A stretch of 64,000 nucleotides of DNA. It comes from Cladocopium goreaui (lineage: Eukaryota; Sar; Dinophyceae; Suessiales; Symbiodiniaceae). This document shows positions 27,301 to 42,300 of this stretch, piece after piece. Position numbers and translations under genes: made by a program. The stretch covers positions 252,768 to 316,767 of the forward strand of contig CAMXCT020006581.1 of assembly GCA_947184155.2 (NCBI GenBank), read 5' to 3'. Position 1 is the first letter of the stretch; the number at the start of each line of letters is the position of its first letter. Under the pieces are notes generated by a model that made no database searches, had not been told where the DNA came from, and saw only the letters and a list, made by a program, of their open reading frames with translations.

Positions 27301-30300
27301 TTTGTAATATATATATATAGTATGTAGATTGTAAATTTATATATATATATATATATGTATTTCTTTTGTATACATATATGATATATACATATGTGTATGT
27401 GTATGTACATATATGATATATACATATATGTATGTGTATGTATGTATGTATGTATGTATATATATATATATATATACACACACCGTGTACTTGCAGACAG
27501 GTCCTGAACATAGGAAGTCAACCCCCTAAATCAGACTCCAGTCAGCCATGGAAATTCGATCAAACATATCCCCTTAGCCCGAAATTATGTCCCTGAAAAC
27601 AGCCATAAATTTGGGATTGTATGAGATTATAACTCCTGTGAAAGACCAGAATGGTTTCCATGTCGGTGGACTGCATATTGATGGAAGCGCTTGAAAACTG
27701 TTTCGCAGACACAAAATGTGCGCTGGTCATGTTGGCCATGTGTGATCAGGCATCCAAGAGCAACCTGGAGTGGAATAGTGGGAATATGTGTTTCAATGGC
27801 ACCACGAAGAGATGGCATTTCATCCATTTGGAGACTTTCACTGCAAGGTCGATGCTATTCGAGCAGGCTGCTCACAGAGCGTCAAAGCGGCAATTGCAGG
27901 ACATCAAGACGATGTTGCAAGGACATCATCGCCCAGCATACACGGAGTGGACATCGATGTTGGAAGTACAGATGCAGCACAAACACCACTCGGGCATCGA
28001 GCTGCCAGCAGTTGCAAGAGCACTCGGAGTGGACTTGACGCCAATCCAGGCAAGGTCCTTTCTCTCTCACACACACAACTTTGCCATGCGCCCGTGCCAC
28101 ACACACACAACTTTGTCTCACACAACTTTCACACACGTCACGACTCTTTCACATACAACTCTTGAAAACCATCGATCCTCCACCGTTTCCTTTGTCTTTC
28201 CTGCCTTCTCCGTACCGCTTCAACCAGTGTTTGTGATTATTGGAAAAAGCTGACTTGTGGGTTATCTGGTCCTTGATTCTGTACAGTGATGGCCCGAAAT
28301 ACCAGTTATAAATTAGCTTATAGTGATATTTCTAACCAACTAGTTATAGGAGTTATAACTCCATGGTTATCAACCAGTTACCAACCATGATTATTGTTAA
28401 CAATAGTCACTATATTATATAATATGTTAATATCATGTATTAACAAGGGCCATAACTCTAAGCTTTTGATATCCCGAGGTTCCTCCATTTCAGCGCTTAT
28501 GACAACGTCCGTTCCATTCCAAAGCTGATGGATGGGCGCCTTGGCCATAGTCGTTTGGTGGTTCAACATGGGACTATGCATGACTATTAGCCATTGTAGA
28601 CATGAATATTTACACCATTTTTCACATTTATTTGACAAGCAAATATATATATATATAGAGAGAGAGAAAGAGAGAGACTATTCAGGTTTCAAAAACGGTT
28701 TTGGATTCCTCACACGCCATGGGGAATTTTAAGCGGACCAGGGTCGCCTTTTGGCTAAGGATATCCCACGTTTGGGATGATCCTAATATGATGTGCAAAA
28801 CATTTCAAGGAAAAACATGAACAAAAACACTCACTGCTGAGTAGAGTGATGGTTGGACTCTGCAGTTTTGCGTTTCGACTCATGCCCCATGCATAAAAAT
28901 GACGTCTCTGCTGAGAAGCTGCATCTGGCCGTGGGCCTTGATGGGGGTAGCACCAACTCACCGATCCATGACTGCTTTCATTTATAACTGCGGGGGGTCC
29001 CCTTTCTGTCTAGTTGGTTTTTAAAACTTATCCAACTAGATGGATATATCTACCCATATCTACCAACATCTACCAATATCTACCATATACCGATATACCC
29101 AACTTATCAAAGATAAACCAACTATAGAATCACTGTTGCTATAAGATAACAATACTCTATCGGGAACATCCACCGTTTCTTAGCGAAACTGCTGGCGCCA
29201 CCACTGCTGCGCCCACAGGCTGAAGCCTTCGCAGCGCAAAGTGCTGTACTGGGCCATACGACAACTCAAAACCGAGTCGGCTTCGCCCAGTTCTGCGGTT
29301 GCTGGATTGGTGCTTTCAGCCAAAAATATGGGGGAGATCAAACGAACATCACCCAACAATCATATACAATGTGGATATATTGGGATGATAACCCTAACTG
29401 CGTTCTTTTTGCAATGGGGAAACGCCAACAACCGGCATCAAGCCAAATGTTTGCACCAAGTGTTTGCAAAAGGTTTTTTTTCCAGAGAAAGGGGGCTTCA
29501 AACACCAACCATTAAAGACGTGACCCAATACAGATCGAGGTTTAGTTAACAAGAATACTAGTAATTACTGATTCAAGCACCAAAATGGACATGTTCAGGC
29601 ATGCATATTTCAATCACCCTGTAAAACCATGGAAGGGATACTAATTTGTGATGGTTGTGTTTATGTACTACAAGACTACAAGTACGTTGAGCAAATTTGA
29701 AAACTTCCCTTATATCTTTATATAGTGGTTTCCTAAGTCATAGGGGTACCCCCAGTTATCATCCATGTCTAGATGGGATTTTCCATGAAAGAACCAATCC
29801 ATTTCTGGAAACCCCTATATCTTGAAATTCGTTGAATGGCCACCAGCCACCTGGACTTGAGGAATTGAATCAACCCCAAAGGTGACACATTTCCAATGAT
29901 AGCAGGGTTAAAACGCCCCTATTAAACCTTATTACTACCTCAATGATACAATCTGGGCCCCCTTATATAGCTAAGTTGGTTTATAACTCACATAAATCTG
30001 GTTTATGAATGTTTATGATACATAAAACTGTAGTTAATAAGGCTTATAAACCAACTTATAACTGGTGGGCCCCAAATTGTAATTACTTATTAGCATTTAT
30101 TAGCTATTGTTGGTGGTCAAATACGAACAACATATAAATCTAGACATGTTTGGTGGGATTACCTTTTGATATTTTGGGGGTTGAATCCCCATGTATCCAA
30201 CTTTTTACGGATGATTTGCCCATGTACTCGTAGCATTTGTACCATTTGGACACGGACAAGAACCATGAATCTCCATAAATATCGGTTTAGGTCAAAGTTA

Positions 30301-33300
30301 GGTACCTCCAAAAATAGGATGATCATATCCAACATAGGCCCACAAGTGTCCCAAGAAAAAATTGTCCCATACACGTATGGATTATTTTCGGAACCCATTA
30401 TTCCCTTATTCCCATATGATTGGGGGAATACACATTGATTGACAACCTGTTTTAGGGTACCTACAAGTTGGGGCCCAGTTATTTGTTGGTTTTTAAACCT
30501 CATTAACTACAGATAGCTACAGATATAGGTATCATAAACCATATTTATGTGAGTTATAAGCCAACTTAGCTATATAGGGGGCCCCACATTTTTGGGTCAT
30601 AATTCCACTGCCCCCCAGGGTCCCTTTGACTCGTCTCGACTTAGGAAGAAGGTCTCCCAAATCACCGGCCTGGCTTGGCACCAAGAACTGGCAGTTTTAA
30701 GCAGCAACAATGGTGAAACATGGTGATTTAAGCAGAAAAAAGGGTATAAAACCAATGGAGTTGGGTGATGCATCTGAGGATATCTGAGGCCATGAGGCCA
30801 CGGTCAGGTGTAGCTGGTGTAGCAAAAGGTCAGGTCCAGAGGATTTGTGATTCGGTAGCCACAGATGTTGGCATTTGTTTTGTGGTTTTGCCATCCCAAT
30901 CTTGGACCAAACCTAAACCTTGGATTGTTTGTCTTGGAAAAACCATGAATCGGTGTAATTTCTATCAAAACTCGTTGGTTGTTTAAAATATGTTTGATGT
31001 TCCATCCTACCTGGAATGATGATCGCCGTTGACTAATATCTTTCAGACTGGTTGAAACCACCAACCAAAAACAATGTTGCTATTTCATCATGTTTCTTGA
31101 CAATAGACATGAAAGAGTCACTCTCACTTGTGGTGGTATTAAAAAATGTCTTCACTTTTCTTTCTAGCAGGTACGATGATACAAACTTGCAAAAAATGTT
31201 GGATGAGTGGACACCACATTTAGTTTTGAAGACGACCAATTTGGTATCCAATAACATCGTCCAGTAGATGGGGGGTCGCAACCAGTGAAACTTAAATATT
31301 GGATTAAGCATATATAAATCTCAAAAATGTTATTGGGGTTACCATTAGGGTGAGCTGACTGAGTTGTGGCGCCCGAGAGCCCATATCAAGTGATGCTGTC
31401 ACCAGAATTATCATTGGGCATATTATTGTCATGTTCGACCCCACCAACAATGATAATGACAATATTTCTTTAATATTTGGAAAACAATATTGCAATAAGT
31501 TTAATATTGTAATGATATTATCATACTATTATCAACATATTTTTAAAAATATTATGATAATATAACCATAATATATTATATCATTTAGTAATGTTTTTCG
31601 TATTATAATCAAATGATAATACTCTAATAACCTTTTGATTTTGATAATAGTACGGTAACAAAATTCAAATATGTGGAGGGCGGGCCAGACCACACGGCCC
31701 ACGAGGTAGTATACACCAGTCCCATCCGTATGTTTAAATGTATGTTCAAAAAAGTTGGATTGCGTTGTTGCGTGTTTTTTTGCGAATTCATTGTCAGGGC
31801 TGTGTCAAGTGGTGGCAACTTGCCAATTGCGTGGCAGGCGTGGGACATCGTGAGAGTGTCATTTTGCGTGGCAGGCGTAGTATTTGAGACAATTTCGTGA
31901 TTTCAATTGCCGCTTTCAGCACTGGCACGGCTGCGCGCGGTGTGATGTTTTCGTCTTTCGTGCCATTTTGCGTCGCAGGCGCAATGCTTGTTTATGCTGC
32001 AACTTGCCACTTAAGACGCGACCCTCTCCACTCCACCTTCCACACTTTCCACTATTACATTGAACATTTCACATGCCTCTCCACATTTTGCACTCCACAC
32101 TTCGCACTCCGCTCTTTACAGTGCACAGTCGACATTCCACATCCGCAATCCACACTCTACAATCTACACTTTACACTCCGCACTTTATACTCCACATATT
32201 AACTCAACGCTCAACACTGTGCACTTCACACTTTACACTTTACACGTTGCACTCCACACTCTACACTTTACACTTTACACTCCACACGTTACACGTTGCA
32301 CTCCACACTCTACACTTTACACTCTACACTTTACACTCTACACTTTACACTGCACACTTCAGATTTGACACTACAAACCAAACTCTACACTCTCTCCACT
32401 TCATTCACACTTCATACTCCACACTCTACACTCCACAATGTACACTTTACACTTTACACTCCGCACTCTACACCCTACACTTGACACTACACACTCTACA
32501 CCCTCCACTGCACACTTTGCACTTGACACTCCACACTCTACACTTGACACTCCGCACTTTGCACTCCAAACTCTACACTTTACACTCCATACTTTATATA
32601 CTTTACACTCCACACTTCACACTCCACAATCCCCACTTCACACTCTAGGCACTACATTCCCCACTTTATACTCTACTATCATGACACCCCATTCCATACT
32701 CCACAGTCTACACTGGTACGGTCACAGGGGAAGAATATAAGACTCTTCGAATAGTTTGTTTCACAAAAGTTATTTACGAGACTTCATTCGGGTTCGTTGG
32801 TTGGTCTTGTTCTTGAGTTCACAAAGGTAACATGTTTATTCGAGAAAGTTTCGCGAAAATTGGATATTATGAATCATTATTGTTATCATAGACTTCAACT
32901 TGCAAAGAGCTACCACCCCCTGCCGCCCACCCCCTGCCGCCCGGGGGTCTGGCAGGAGAAGGGTGCAGGAGAATTTGGGTTTAGAGTTTTTTCATGAGAA
33001 GGCATAATACCAAAATAATATAATATCAAACAAAAGCCTTCAAATACAGAAGTTTTTACAAACAGAAACAATTACACAGAAAAACCTTAACACAAAAATG
33101 GTTTTCACATGCAGAAATTTGAAGCAAACAACACTTTTTGAAGAGACGGTTTCACTTCAAATATATAAACATTTTTTTTTTTTTTTATACGCACACCTTT
33201 TTTGGAGGCAGCACTTCCGTACAGAGATGTTTTTTAAAACAGACCAATGTTTGCATACAAAAGTTTTTTCACAGAGCACATTTTAACCACACAGAGAAAC

Positions 33301-36300
33301 ATTTAAATACAAAAATGTTCCACTTAGACGCCTTCAACTTAAACAAAAACGTGGACGGGAAAACTCTTTCCACACATAAGTTGTTTCACACATACAGAAA
33401 CCTTACGCCTTACACCTAATGTTTATACACCAACGCTTTTGTATACGGGTGTTTTACACGCAGCCGAGTTTCCAAAGGTCAGGCTTTGCCACAGCCAACT
33501 ACCGTGGCCATGAAGCACACCCTTGGACCTGCCGCTGGTACGGCCTAACTAACTGTTGTTTTTGTTTCTTATTGATATACAGATAATATACATATTAATT
33601 TCATCACATTTATATATATATATACACAATCATCCTGAAGTAGATAGAATATGGGATTGTCAAAGATACTTTCATTTTAGTGGTGATGTTTTGAACTGTC
33701 CACATTCCATCTACTCGAGGATCACCATCAAAAAATGTGACATAATTTCTGAGACCTTGCGTGCCAAGAATATAAACCAAACCAACGGTGAGAAACTCTC
33801 GCCCAAGGTCTCGTCGGCAACCAGCTACCACCACGGTGAGCAGTCTTTGGTGAAGGCGCACCTGCATTCGTAGATAGGTCAACTGTTGAGTGAACCATTT
33901 GCTAACCAGTTCAGGAAATTTATTGCCTGTCGAAATTTACCATTGTATAGTACGTGCGTGGATAAATTGATATTACTTGTATTTGATTGATTGCCATGTT
34001 GCAGAGAAATATAGGCAAGACAACTGAAAAATCGTGTTGAAAAAATAGTTTTTTCTTTCAGAGTAACTCTCCAAGACAAACAATAATTAGCCACAAATGA
34101 GTGATGTGAAGCCGTCAAACAGAAAGAATGAGGAGGATATGGCGGATATGGGACCATGGGGGATACTGTATTCCGTGTAGCAAATGGGGAGACATCAGCC
34201 GAGAAATGGGCGCAGGATCAACGGCAAGTTGGGTTGTCGATTTGGGTCACCAGTACTGAAACAAAACAGGTCAGCAACAGCAACAAAGGTCAGACTTGGG
34301 TGCACGGTTCAAACAAAAAAGGTGTTCAGAAGGTGGATGAAAAACGATAAAAAGATAAAAAAAAACCTATATATATATATTGATGATAGATCCGACAAAC
34401 ATATATCATGTTGAGAATTCAGCATGATGTTCTGTTTCATTTGCCATTGATATCCCCAACAATGGGTGATATTGTACTCATGACGATCTTCTTCCCATCC
34501 TGGGGCATCCGCCGTATGGAGAATTTCTATGGTTTCCTTATTGGGAAAATGATGCTTCCATGGTCTCATGACCATTTTTTTGCGATCATTGTTATGAAAA
34601 TCTTGCAACCTCCAATTGAGCGAAGTTAAAATACATATTATTTTGTGATTTGTTCATGTTCATTTGTTTTTTTTTCAAATATCATTATAGGTTCATTGCC
34701 AAAATGGGTTTTCATACGGATGATTTTCATTGTGATTTTCATTTGGTTTCATGGCATGTATCTTGTGCGCTAACAGTGCTTGCTGTGCTGCTCAGCCAAA
34801 ATGTCTTGGACAAATGATGCGGTCCTTTTTGCAAACAAGAAACACTATTTTGAATGAAACTGTGAACACAAACAACAAACAGGAAACACACATAAGACAA
34901 CATAACACGGCACTAGGACAATGACAAAATGAACAGGAAACAGACAACACTAAACAACAAATCAACATATTTGACAACATGAACATAAACATGAAAAACA
35001 AACAATTGAAAAAACATGTTTGACAACTACATGAACATGTTAATGGTTGTCATTTGTTTCTTGTTCATTTCAATTCTGGTTTTCATGTTTACATTGTTCT
35101 TTTCATTTTCATGTAGTGATAATTCTATTCAAAAAAACATGAACATGAAACAATGAAAACATGAATAACACCTTGATTTCCAGTTTAAGGCTGCCCAAAT
35201 CTGCCCCCCAAAGTAAAATTATTGCAGGGTAAAGATGATTCCATGATATTTTCGTACCATTGTATTACACAAAAAAACTGTATTACCCCAAGTAAATCAT
35301 GATTTCGTAGCTGTTCCCTACATGAAAACTCGCAGTCTCATGAACCGAAAGCTCTCGTTCCGCAAGTAGCAGGTCATTGTGAACCTGGCGCCTTGGCAGC
35401 GAGAAACACCTGGATTTTGAGAGGCGTTGGGATGTAGCCGGCCTGGTAAACGATACGAAAAATCCATGGAAGATCACCATGATGAATGGGTAAAGCAGCT
35501 ATTTCGACTGGGCCATGTTCAATAGTTTTTTGTAACCAGAGGGTAACAGGAAAAAAACTGGGGAGCGGCGCACAATTGATAGAATTCAAGCTAGATTTAA
35601 GCAGCAAAAAATGGAGTTGATCCTAAAAAGAATGAGTTCAACTGGCAAAATGTGGGGAATTTACCCAAACATGGCCTTTCTGATGGGGGATGATATACCA
35701 ACCATGCAATGGGCATGGGATTTTCACAACGATGTCTGTTTTTTTCGCACTTTGTGCAAAAGGATGATCACAGCATCCCAAGTTTACTCCCCTTGGAGGT
35801 GGCTAATAATTAGCCGCCCCCGGTTCAGTGATTTCGTGTTGGTTTTAGCCAATGTGCGGAGAATTTCGATAAATTTCGGGGAGAAAATGCTGGATCCATG
35901 TTTCAGAATAGCTTGAACTGAAGAGATTATAGATACATGGTATATGTGTATGTATAATTTTAGATGACCTGAACTTTGCGTCCTATACATTCTACACATA
36001 CATGATTGATATATATATATATAGATATATGTTGTATATATATATATATTATCATATAATATGTATGTGTACCCACTTTCATCCTTAGGGACACTTGAAA
36101 AGGGTAGGAACTAAAGATCGAAATCTTATCCCCATACCTGGGCAAAGCGCAGAGGTTTGTCAGCTCTGCTGAGTTGGTGGGGTCAGTCATGGTCAGTCTT
36201 TTAGCAATTTGTAGCCATAAATGGACAGATACACCAAGAAAAAATCCAGGGAAATGTGTGTGTTTGATTTTTTTTGGTAGAGTTTTCTAGAGCATCTTGA

Positions 36301-39300
36301 TAGATTTTCTTTGGAGGCAAAAAAAAACAGATTCGGAGCAGTTTTGCAAACAGCAAACAGATGGCACCTCCAGAAGTCGAGGACTTTGAGTCGCCGTGGC
36401 GTTTTTTGTCGGCCTGCCTCGTGAGTGCTTAGTTGGGTACCTTCAGGCAGTATATACTGGACCTTGGTTCATGTTTGTTCTGATTATTGATGATTGCATC
36501 ATCGCTATTCCGTGGTCAATACAATACGATTTCTCATTAGATTCCTAGATGTATGTGATATTATTTATGCTTGGCAGTTACGTTTGTATTCATGAAGCCT
36601 TTTTTGAGCAACCATTGAAGATTAAAAAATGAGAGCTATAGCAGGAGAGTGCCAAGAGAAGAAGGTGGAAGATCTGCCTTAGGTACCAATCTTCGCCCAT
36701 ACCATACATAATTTTTACAACCCAAGATACCCTCTGGTAAACGTTTACAGTTTCCTATTGAACATGCCCATAGACATAGTGGATTTACCTATTAACAATA
36801 GTGATTTTCCATACATGGTGGATGAATATGATGAACCTCAATGAACCTCATGGATTCCGTCAACCACGAGGGTGACAAGGTGGGACGGACCCAGGCGCAA
36901 GACTTCGTTGGCACCAACAACCTGAACCTCTTTGAGCCGCTTGGAGCGGAATGGCCACGTTACGAATAGAAAAAGCCAGCTGGAATTTATTACAGGGGAA
37001 TAGGTCCCAAACATCAACAATCTATGATAATCTATGATAATCTATGATACTATGGTAATTTGTTATTCAAATGATATACTGTTTCATATTGAAACCAACC
37101 AACATTGTTTGTGTTGACTTCCAGTTCAACATTGACAGCTTGAACGATCCTTGTAATGCGTTTGGAAAACCCATGGGATTTATGTCTTTCAATTCTGTTT
37201 AATGCATTATCTTCTACAGGCGGTAACGTCTGAGTCTGAATTGCAAGATTTTGTGGTGAATCAATTGCAGCACCAGCTACCCACAGCGCAGATACAGATA
37301 GAGCATGATATAATGTGGCCATCCCATCACAAAATATAAACCACGTGGTCTAAAATTACGCAATAGAATTACTGTGTAAAAAACACATGTTCTAACTTAT
37401 ACTGAGGTTGGTGGTTTGGAACAAATTTTACATTAATCAAAACTTATACACCTGTGTGCCAACTTATAGATATACATTAAAAATGAGGTCCTAGTTCCAT
37501 TAAATCCACATCGCTGGTATAGTGCATTTCTGGGGAGAAATCCAATTTTTGATGGTGAACTCATGGTGAAACTCCCACGGGCTGTTGCGAAACCTTTCTA
37601 CATGGGTTCGCAACACATAAATGAGTTCATCTAAACCCATCCAAATCTATCTATATCCATCCAAATCCATCCAACTCCATAGTATCCTCAGATTTTTATG
37701 TGTTTTCCCTGTTGTTGCTGCTGTTAAGCCCCCATGGAAAAATCTCTTCATGAAACCGAAACGCTTCGTTTCGCCAGGCCCATCGGTATGTTCGGCACCC
37801 GTCTCCATGGGCGCGATGTCCACGCCAGCGCGCGGTACATCAACACCAAGCTGTCGCCGTACCGCGGATCTTCGTGGCGGGGGATGGGCTTTTGTTACGG
37901 CCCGATTTACCATTTAGAAATGGTGGAACGAACTGGTTATTTCTATGGAATTATACATGAACCATGTCTATTTCTATGGGATCTTGTTAAGTTTTGTTAG
38001 TACTTACCCATAGGATCCATGTAATTATGGTATATATGGTAACATTTACCATCAATATATCCTCAATGTTAGCCTATATACCATACATGGATCCTATGGG
38101 TTATAACATCTTATAACTGGTATAACACGTATAACTCGGGCCATAACTCTATGGGAATGCAACCACTGGGATTTGATGGGAAACTGGACAACCACTGGGA
38201 TTCACCCTGACATAAAGCCCGATTTGTATATGTGACCATGTTATTAACAATGTTAACGGGAACATACTTAGGTACTCACGATATCTATGATATTTATGAT
38301 ATGTACGATATCTATGATATTTATGATATTTATTATATAATATATATTATATACATGAATGATTGACCGGGTGAGCCTATTTTTCAGTTAAACAGCTGTT
38401 AGTTGATAACCAGATTCAATTTTGTTCTCACAAGCTGGCTCTAAGCCGGTTTCCTGTCACCGTTGTCCGCCCGGCAAACCGATGTTCTGAAACCACAGAA
38501 GTCACCCATTTTTAGACCCCTGTGCCCCTGTTCAGAGAATCGTCTATGCTGCAAACTGAGGTTGGTTCCTTACATCTTTCTGAAGGAAGACTTGGATTTA
38601 TTGCCCCCACAGCTTGAGGAGCTCCAAACTGTTGCGAAGCGCCAGTTTGGTGCCCCACATTGTTGGGTGTCGATGAGCTATCCCATTTTTTGTGTCAAAT
38701 GTGGACCATTGTGGACCTATATCCATCGTTATTTGATTGAAAACTACTGGTTGGTGGTTTCAAACATGTTTAATTTCCATTTCATATATATGGGATGTCA
38801 TCCTTCCCATTGACGAGACTAGTATTTTTCAAGATGGGCACATGGCACCACCAACCAGACACTCGGCGAATGGCAGGAGGGAAACGAAATTGAGCCGTGC
38901 ATGCTTTTGCCCATTTTTCCGTCCGGAATCTCGGTGCCTGGCTACTGAAGCTGGTGAATGGTTGCAGGAAACGGGTGAAAGAATCTCATGTCATCGCATG
39001 TCTTAACAGCATGTGGGGGTGGGTCAAAACCTATTAATACCATTTTTAGGGGAATGAACATCCATTTACCAGCTACATATTTTGATGTTCACCAGGGGTA
39101 CAAGGTTTTGACACACTGCCATGTGGTGATGTTAATGTATGTTAATGTGCTATAATTCAATAAACCTAATAATTCGGGGATGGTTTATACCACCCAGTTA
39201 TGGTGATATTGGATTTACCACATTGATGCCATTATGGCAATGTTGTGATTGGCAGAGTATTTCGGGTTGGCCATGGGGCTATGGATGGCCCTCCAGAAAT

Positions 39301-42300
39301 GCTCCTGGTAATAGAGTGGGCAACTTCAAAGCCGACGGTGGATGCTGATGTTTCCGAGGCGCATGACATTGATGATGTGAATGTTGTGGGGGCACGCGGA
39401 TTGATTTGATTGTGATGTTGCTGTTCATTCTTTTCAAGAGACATGCAATCTCGTAATGCACGCGGCTTATGGTACTTGGTCCGATTATCCAGCAATCATG
39501 TCCGATCTTTGATTGGCAACATGATTGTCTTGTATCTCTCATATGACTCCATGATTCTTGGTTATATAAATCATGGGGAACCACCACAGCCTTGTAGTCA
39601 AAACATCCAAAAGCATCAAATAGACCGTGATTTTCAACTAGTTTCATTATGGATTTGGGGCATGGCGGTGTCGAGGTTGGTGCTGGTGAACGGCTTCATT
39701 GGCATCGGCACCGGCTGGGCTACCCAAGGGCCCAACTTTGATGCACTGCAGGTGTGGGAGCTCAGCTCACGTCGTGACCGAACTGGTCAGGTTGGTGAAA
39801 TCGATGGACATGTTATAATTTACCCAGAGAATATATCGGAAAACAGGGGGATAATCATTGGACAAAACTATATAGATATAGGGGATAATAGGGGAAAATA
39901 GTGGATAAACATCATTGGAAAATACAGTAGCATATTGATGAAAATTTGTTTTCATCGACTAATATGGGATAACCATATTATATCCCATAAATATTATGTA
40001 TACTTTTATAACCATATTAATCCTGGATAATATTATACCATATGGGTTTATCACGAAAGCCAGCCGAAGGCCTGGGCTTGAGTATAGGTATAAGCGAAGC
40101 GAAGCGAAGCTAATCTAGGGGGTGTGGGGGGGGGGGAGGCCCGAAATCGGTCCGTTTTTGAAAGGTGAGGCCGGAGTATAATTATGGGAAAACTGGATAA
40201 CCAGAAAAACCATCCCCAATAGAGGTTTAGGGCATTGGGTATATCCGGAAAAAAACCCTATGACTGGGATGAGATTTTTAATGCCTCCCAGTCATGGGTA
40301 GTTGATGGGATGGTTTGCTATTGGCTTTACCACATTAGCTACTCTCTCGCAATCAAACATAGCTTGCTGCAATGTTCACTGTTTTTTCCCATGTAAGCAA
40401 GGAGTAAGATTAACCACAGCTTTGTTCTTCTTTGGGATGTACCATGATGTACCGTTCATGGACTTATCACAATGATGTCACAATGATCCCCAGAGAAAGA
40501 ATCTAACGGCGGTCCTTCTGGGTTGACAGTAGCGGTTTGGTCCTTCCATGACGTTGCCGTTTGAACCACACAATATTAAAAAAAAATACTTTACTTCGTG
40601 TGATCCCCACCATGACACTTATACATTTTCTTACTGGCAAATCTTCTGGCATTCTATCTGACATATCTTCTGACATTCTATTTGGCATTCTATCTGGCAT
40701 ATCTTCTGGCATATGATCTGGCATATCTTCTGGCATATCTTCTGGCATTCTCTCTGGCAAATCTTCTGGCATTCTATCTGGCATATCTTCTGGCACTCTA
40801 TCTGACATATCTTCTGGCATTCAATCTGGCATATCTTCTGGCATATCTTCTGGCATATATTCTGACATATCTTCTGGCATTCTATCTGACATATCTTCTG
40901 GCATATATTCTGACATATCTTCTGGCATATCTTCTGGCATATCTTCTGGCATATCTTCTGACATATCTATCTGGCATATCTTCTGGCATATTTTCTGGCA
41001 TTCTATCTGGGAAATCTTCTGGCATTCTATCTGGCATATCTGGCTGGCATATTATCTGGCATTCTATCTGGCATATCTTCTGGCATATCTTCTGGCATAT
41101 CTTCTGACATTCTTTCTGACATTCTTTCTAACTTTCTTCTGCACATTCTTTATCCCATATCTTCCTACATGAGGTCCGGCAGGGAACACTTGGCGTGGAT
41201 ACTCGCGGTTGAGGTCCGGCAGGGAACACTGGGCGTGGATGGTCGTGGTTGAGGTCCGGCAGGGAGCACTGGGCGCGGATGGTCGTGGTTGAGGTCCGGC
41301 AGGGAACACTTGGCATGGATACTCGCGGTTGAGGTCCGGCAGGGAACACTGGGCGTGGATGGTCGTGGTTGAGGACCGGCAGGGAACACTGGGCGTGGGT
41401 GGTCGTGGTTGAGGTCCGGCAGAGAACACTGTGGATCGCGGGTCGCAGTTGAGCAAGGACGACGAGGACGACGAGGACGACGAGGACGACAAGGACGACA
41501 AGGATGACAAGGAGGACGAGGAGGAGGAGGAGAGGAGGACGAGGCAGGAGGAGGCGGAGGAGGAGGAGGAGAAGGAGGAGGAGGAGGCAACTGACATAAA
41601 ATCTAACAACCCTCACCTGGCAGGTGGAGAAAAACAACACGACTTGATCAACTGGTTTGAGTCATTATGTCAAGTTGTGATTATGGAATATTTTATATAT
41701 ATATATATATATCTTAGTTATTATTTTTGATATTCGTACTGACTGTAAGTGATTAGTTGCAACTTTTTTTACGTGGACAAGTGACCTTAGGCCAGAGGTC
41801 AGCGGTCAGCAAGTTGAATGGTTTTTTGGGTGACTTTCTTTCCAATTGGACATTTTAGGCAGACGAGAATCATGTTGAAGTGGTGCAACTAAGTATGGGA
41901 CCAATGATGTCGATTTTTTTGCGTGTAAATTATTGGCTTTTGGAGAGACCAATTTGGCACAGATGGAAGAAATAAATGATTACAACAATTTCCTGAGGGA
42001 ACCTAACTATATCCCCGCTTATGCAAGGGGATCAATCAATGATTGTGAACGCTCTCAACAATCAGTATGCTCGTGTTGTTCCCAGGAAAAAACAACACGT
42101 CATGTGATTGGCTTAGATGTGACATACTCACGGGCGGAGTTCCACTCCAAAGTGGAGATGTTAAAGAAAAATAAGTTCAAGTGGTTTTATCACGGTATTC
42201 CCACTTACGGGGCTTTTAACTTCTTAACATCACGTATGTGTATGTATATATATATATATATGTATATGTTTTTAATTATATATAATTATGTATACATATA

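Larger units (their letters stand above)
29280..33807. other. Exon-poor 4.5-kb stretch of TOP2
   Basis: A small exon for the 'IKVAQLSGY' segment is expected here but I could not find it. The stretch holds two family F elements, AT-rich DNA (31490-31660), GCGTGGCAGGCG repeats (31830-31985) and the ACACT-rich block. A GC-richer patch at 33455-33545 has no recognised motif. Confidence 0.5.
33850..36879. other. TOP2 intron of about 3 kb
   Basis: No exon was seen. It holds AT-rich microsatellites (36010-36055), repetitive AACATGAACA/ACAAAC sequence at about 34840-35165, and a family A left part at 36728. Open frames at 35611-35916 lack recognised motifs. Confidence 0.5.

Noticed and set aside
32060..32648. 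Overlapping ORFs up to 191 codons rich in Thr, Leu and His
   Set aside because: They follow from the ACACT-rich satellite, which is open in three plus-strand frames at once.
33455..33545. GC-rich patch considered for the missing KVAQLSGY exon
   Set aside because: The frame giving [13 protein letters not shown] does not match the motif and the phases do not fit.
36838..37020. 60-codon minus-strand ORF
   Set aside because: It is the shadow of the plus-strand [10 protein letters not shown] exon.
37647..37913. 88-codon minus-strand ORF and 98-codon plus-strand ORF over the catalytic exon
   Set aside because: The frame with FGTRLHG and ARYI is clearly the topoisomerase; the others are shadows.
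40503..41640. Long ORFs on both strands (MPEDM repeats, LAYLL repeats, Ser-rich and Asp-rich frames)
   Set aside because: They coincide exactly with tandem arrays of 12 and 40 bp and a purine-rich tract, with several frames open together.
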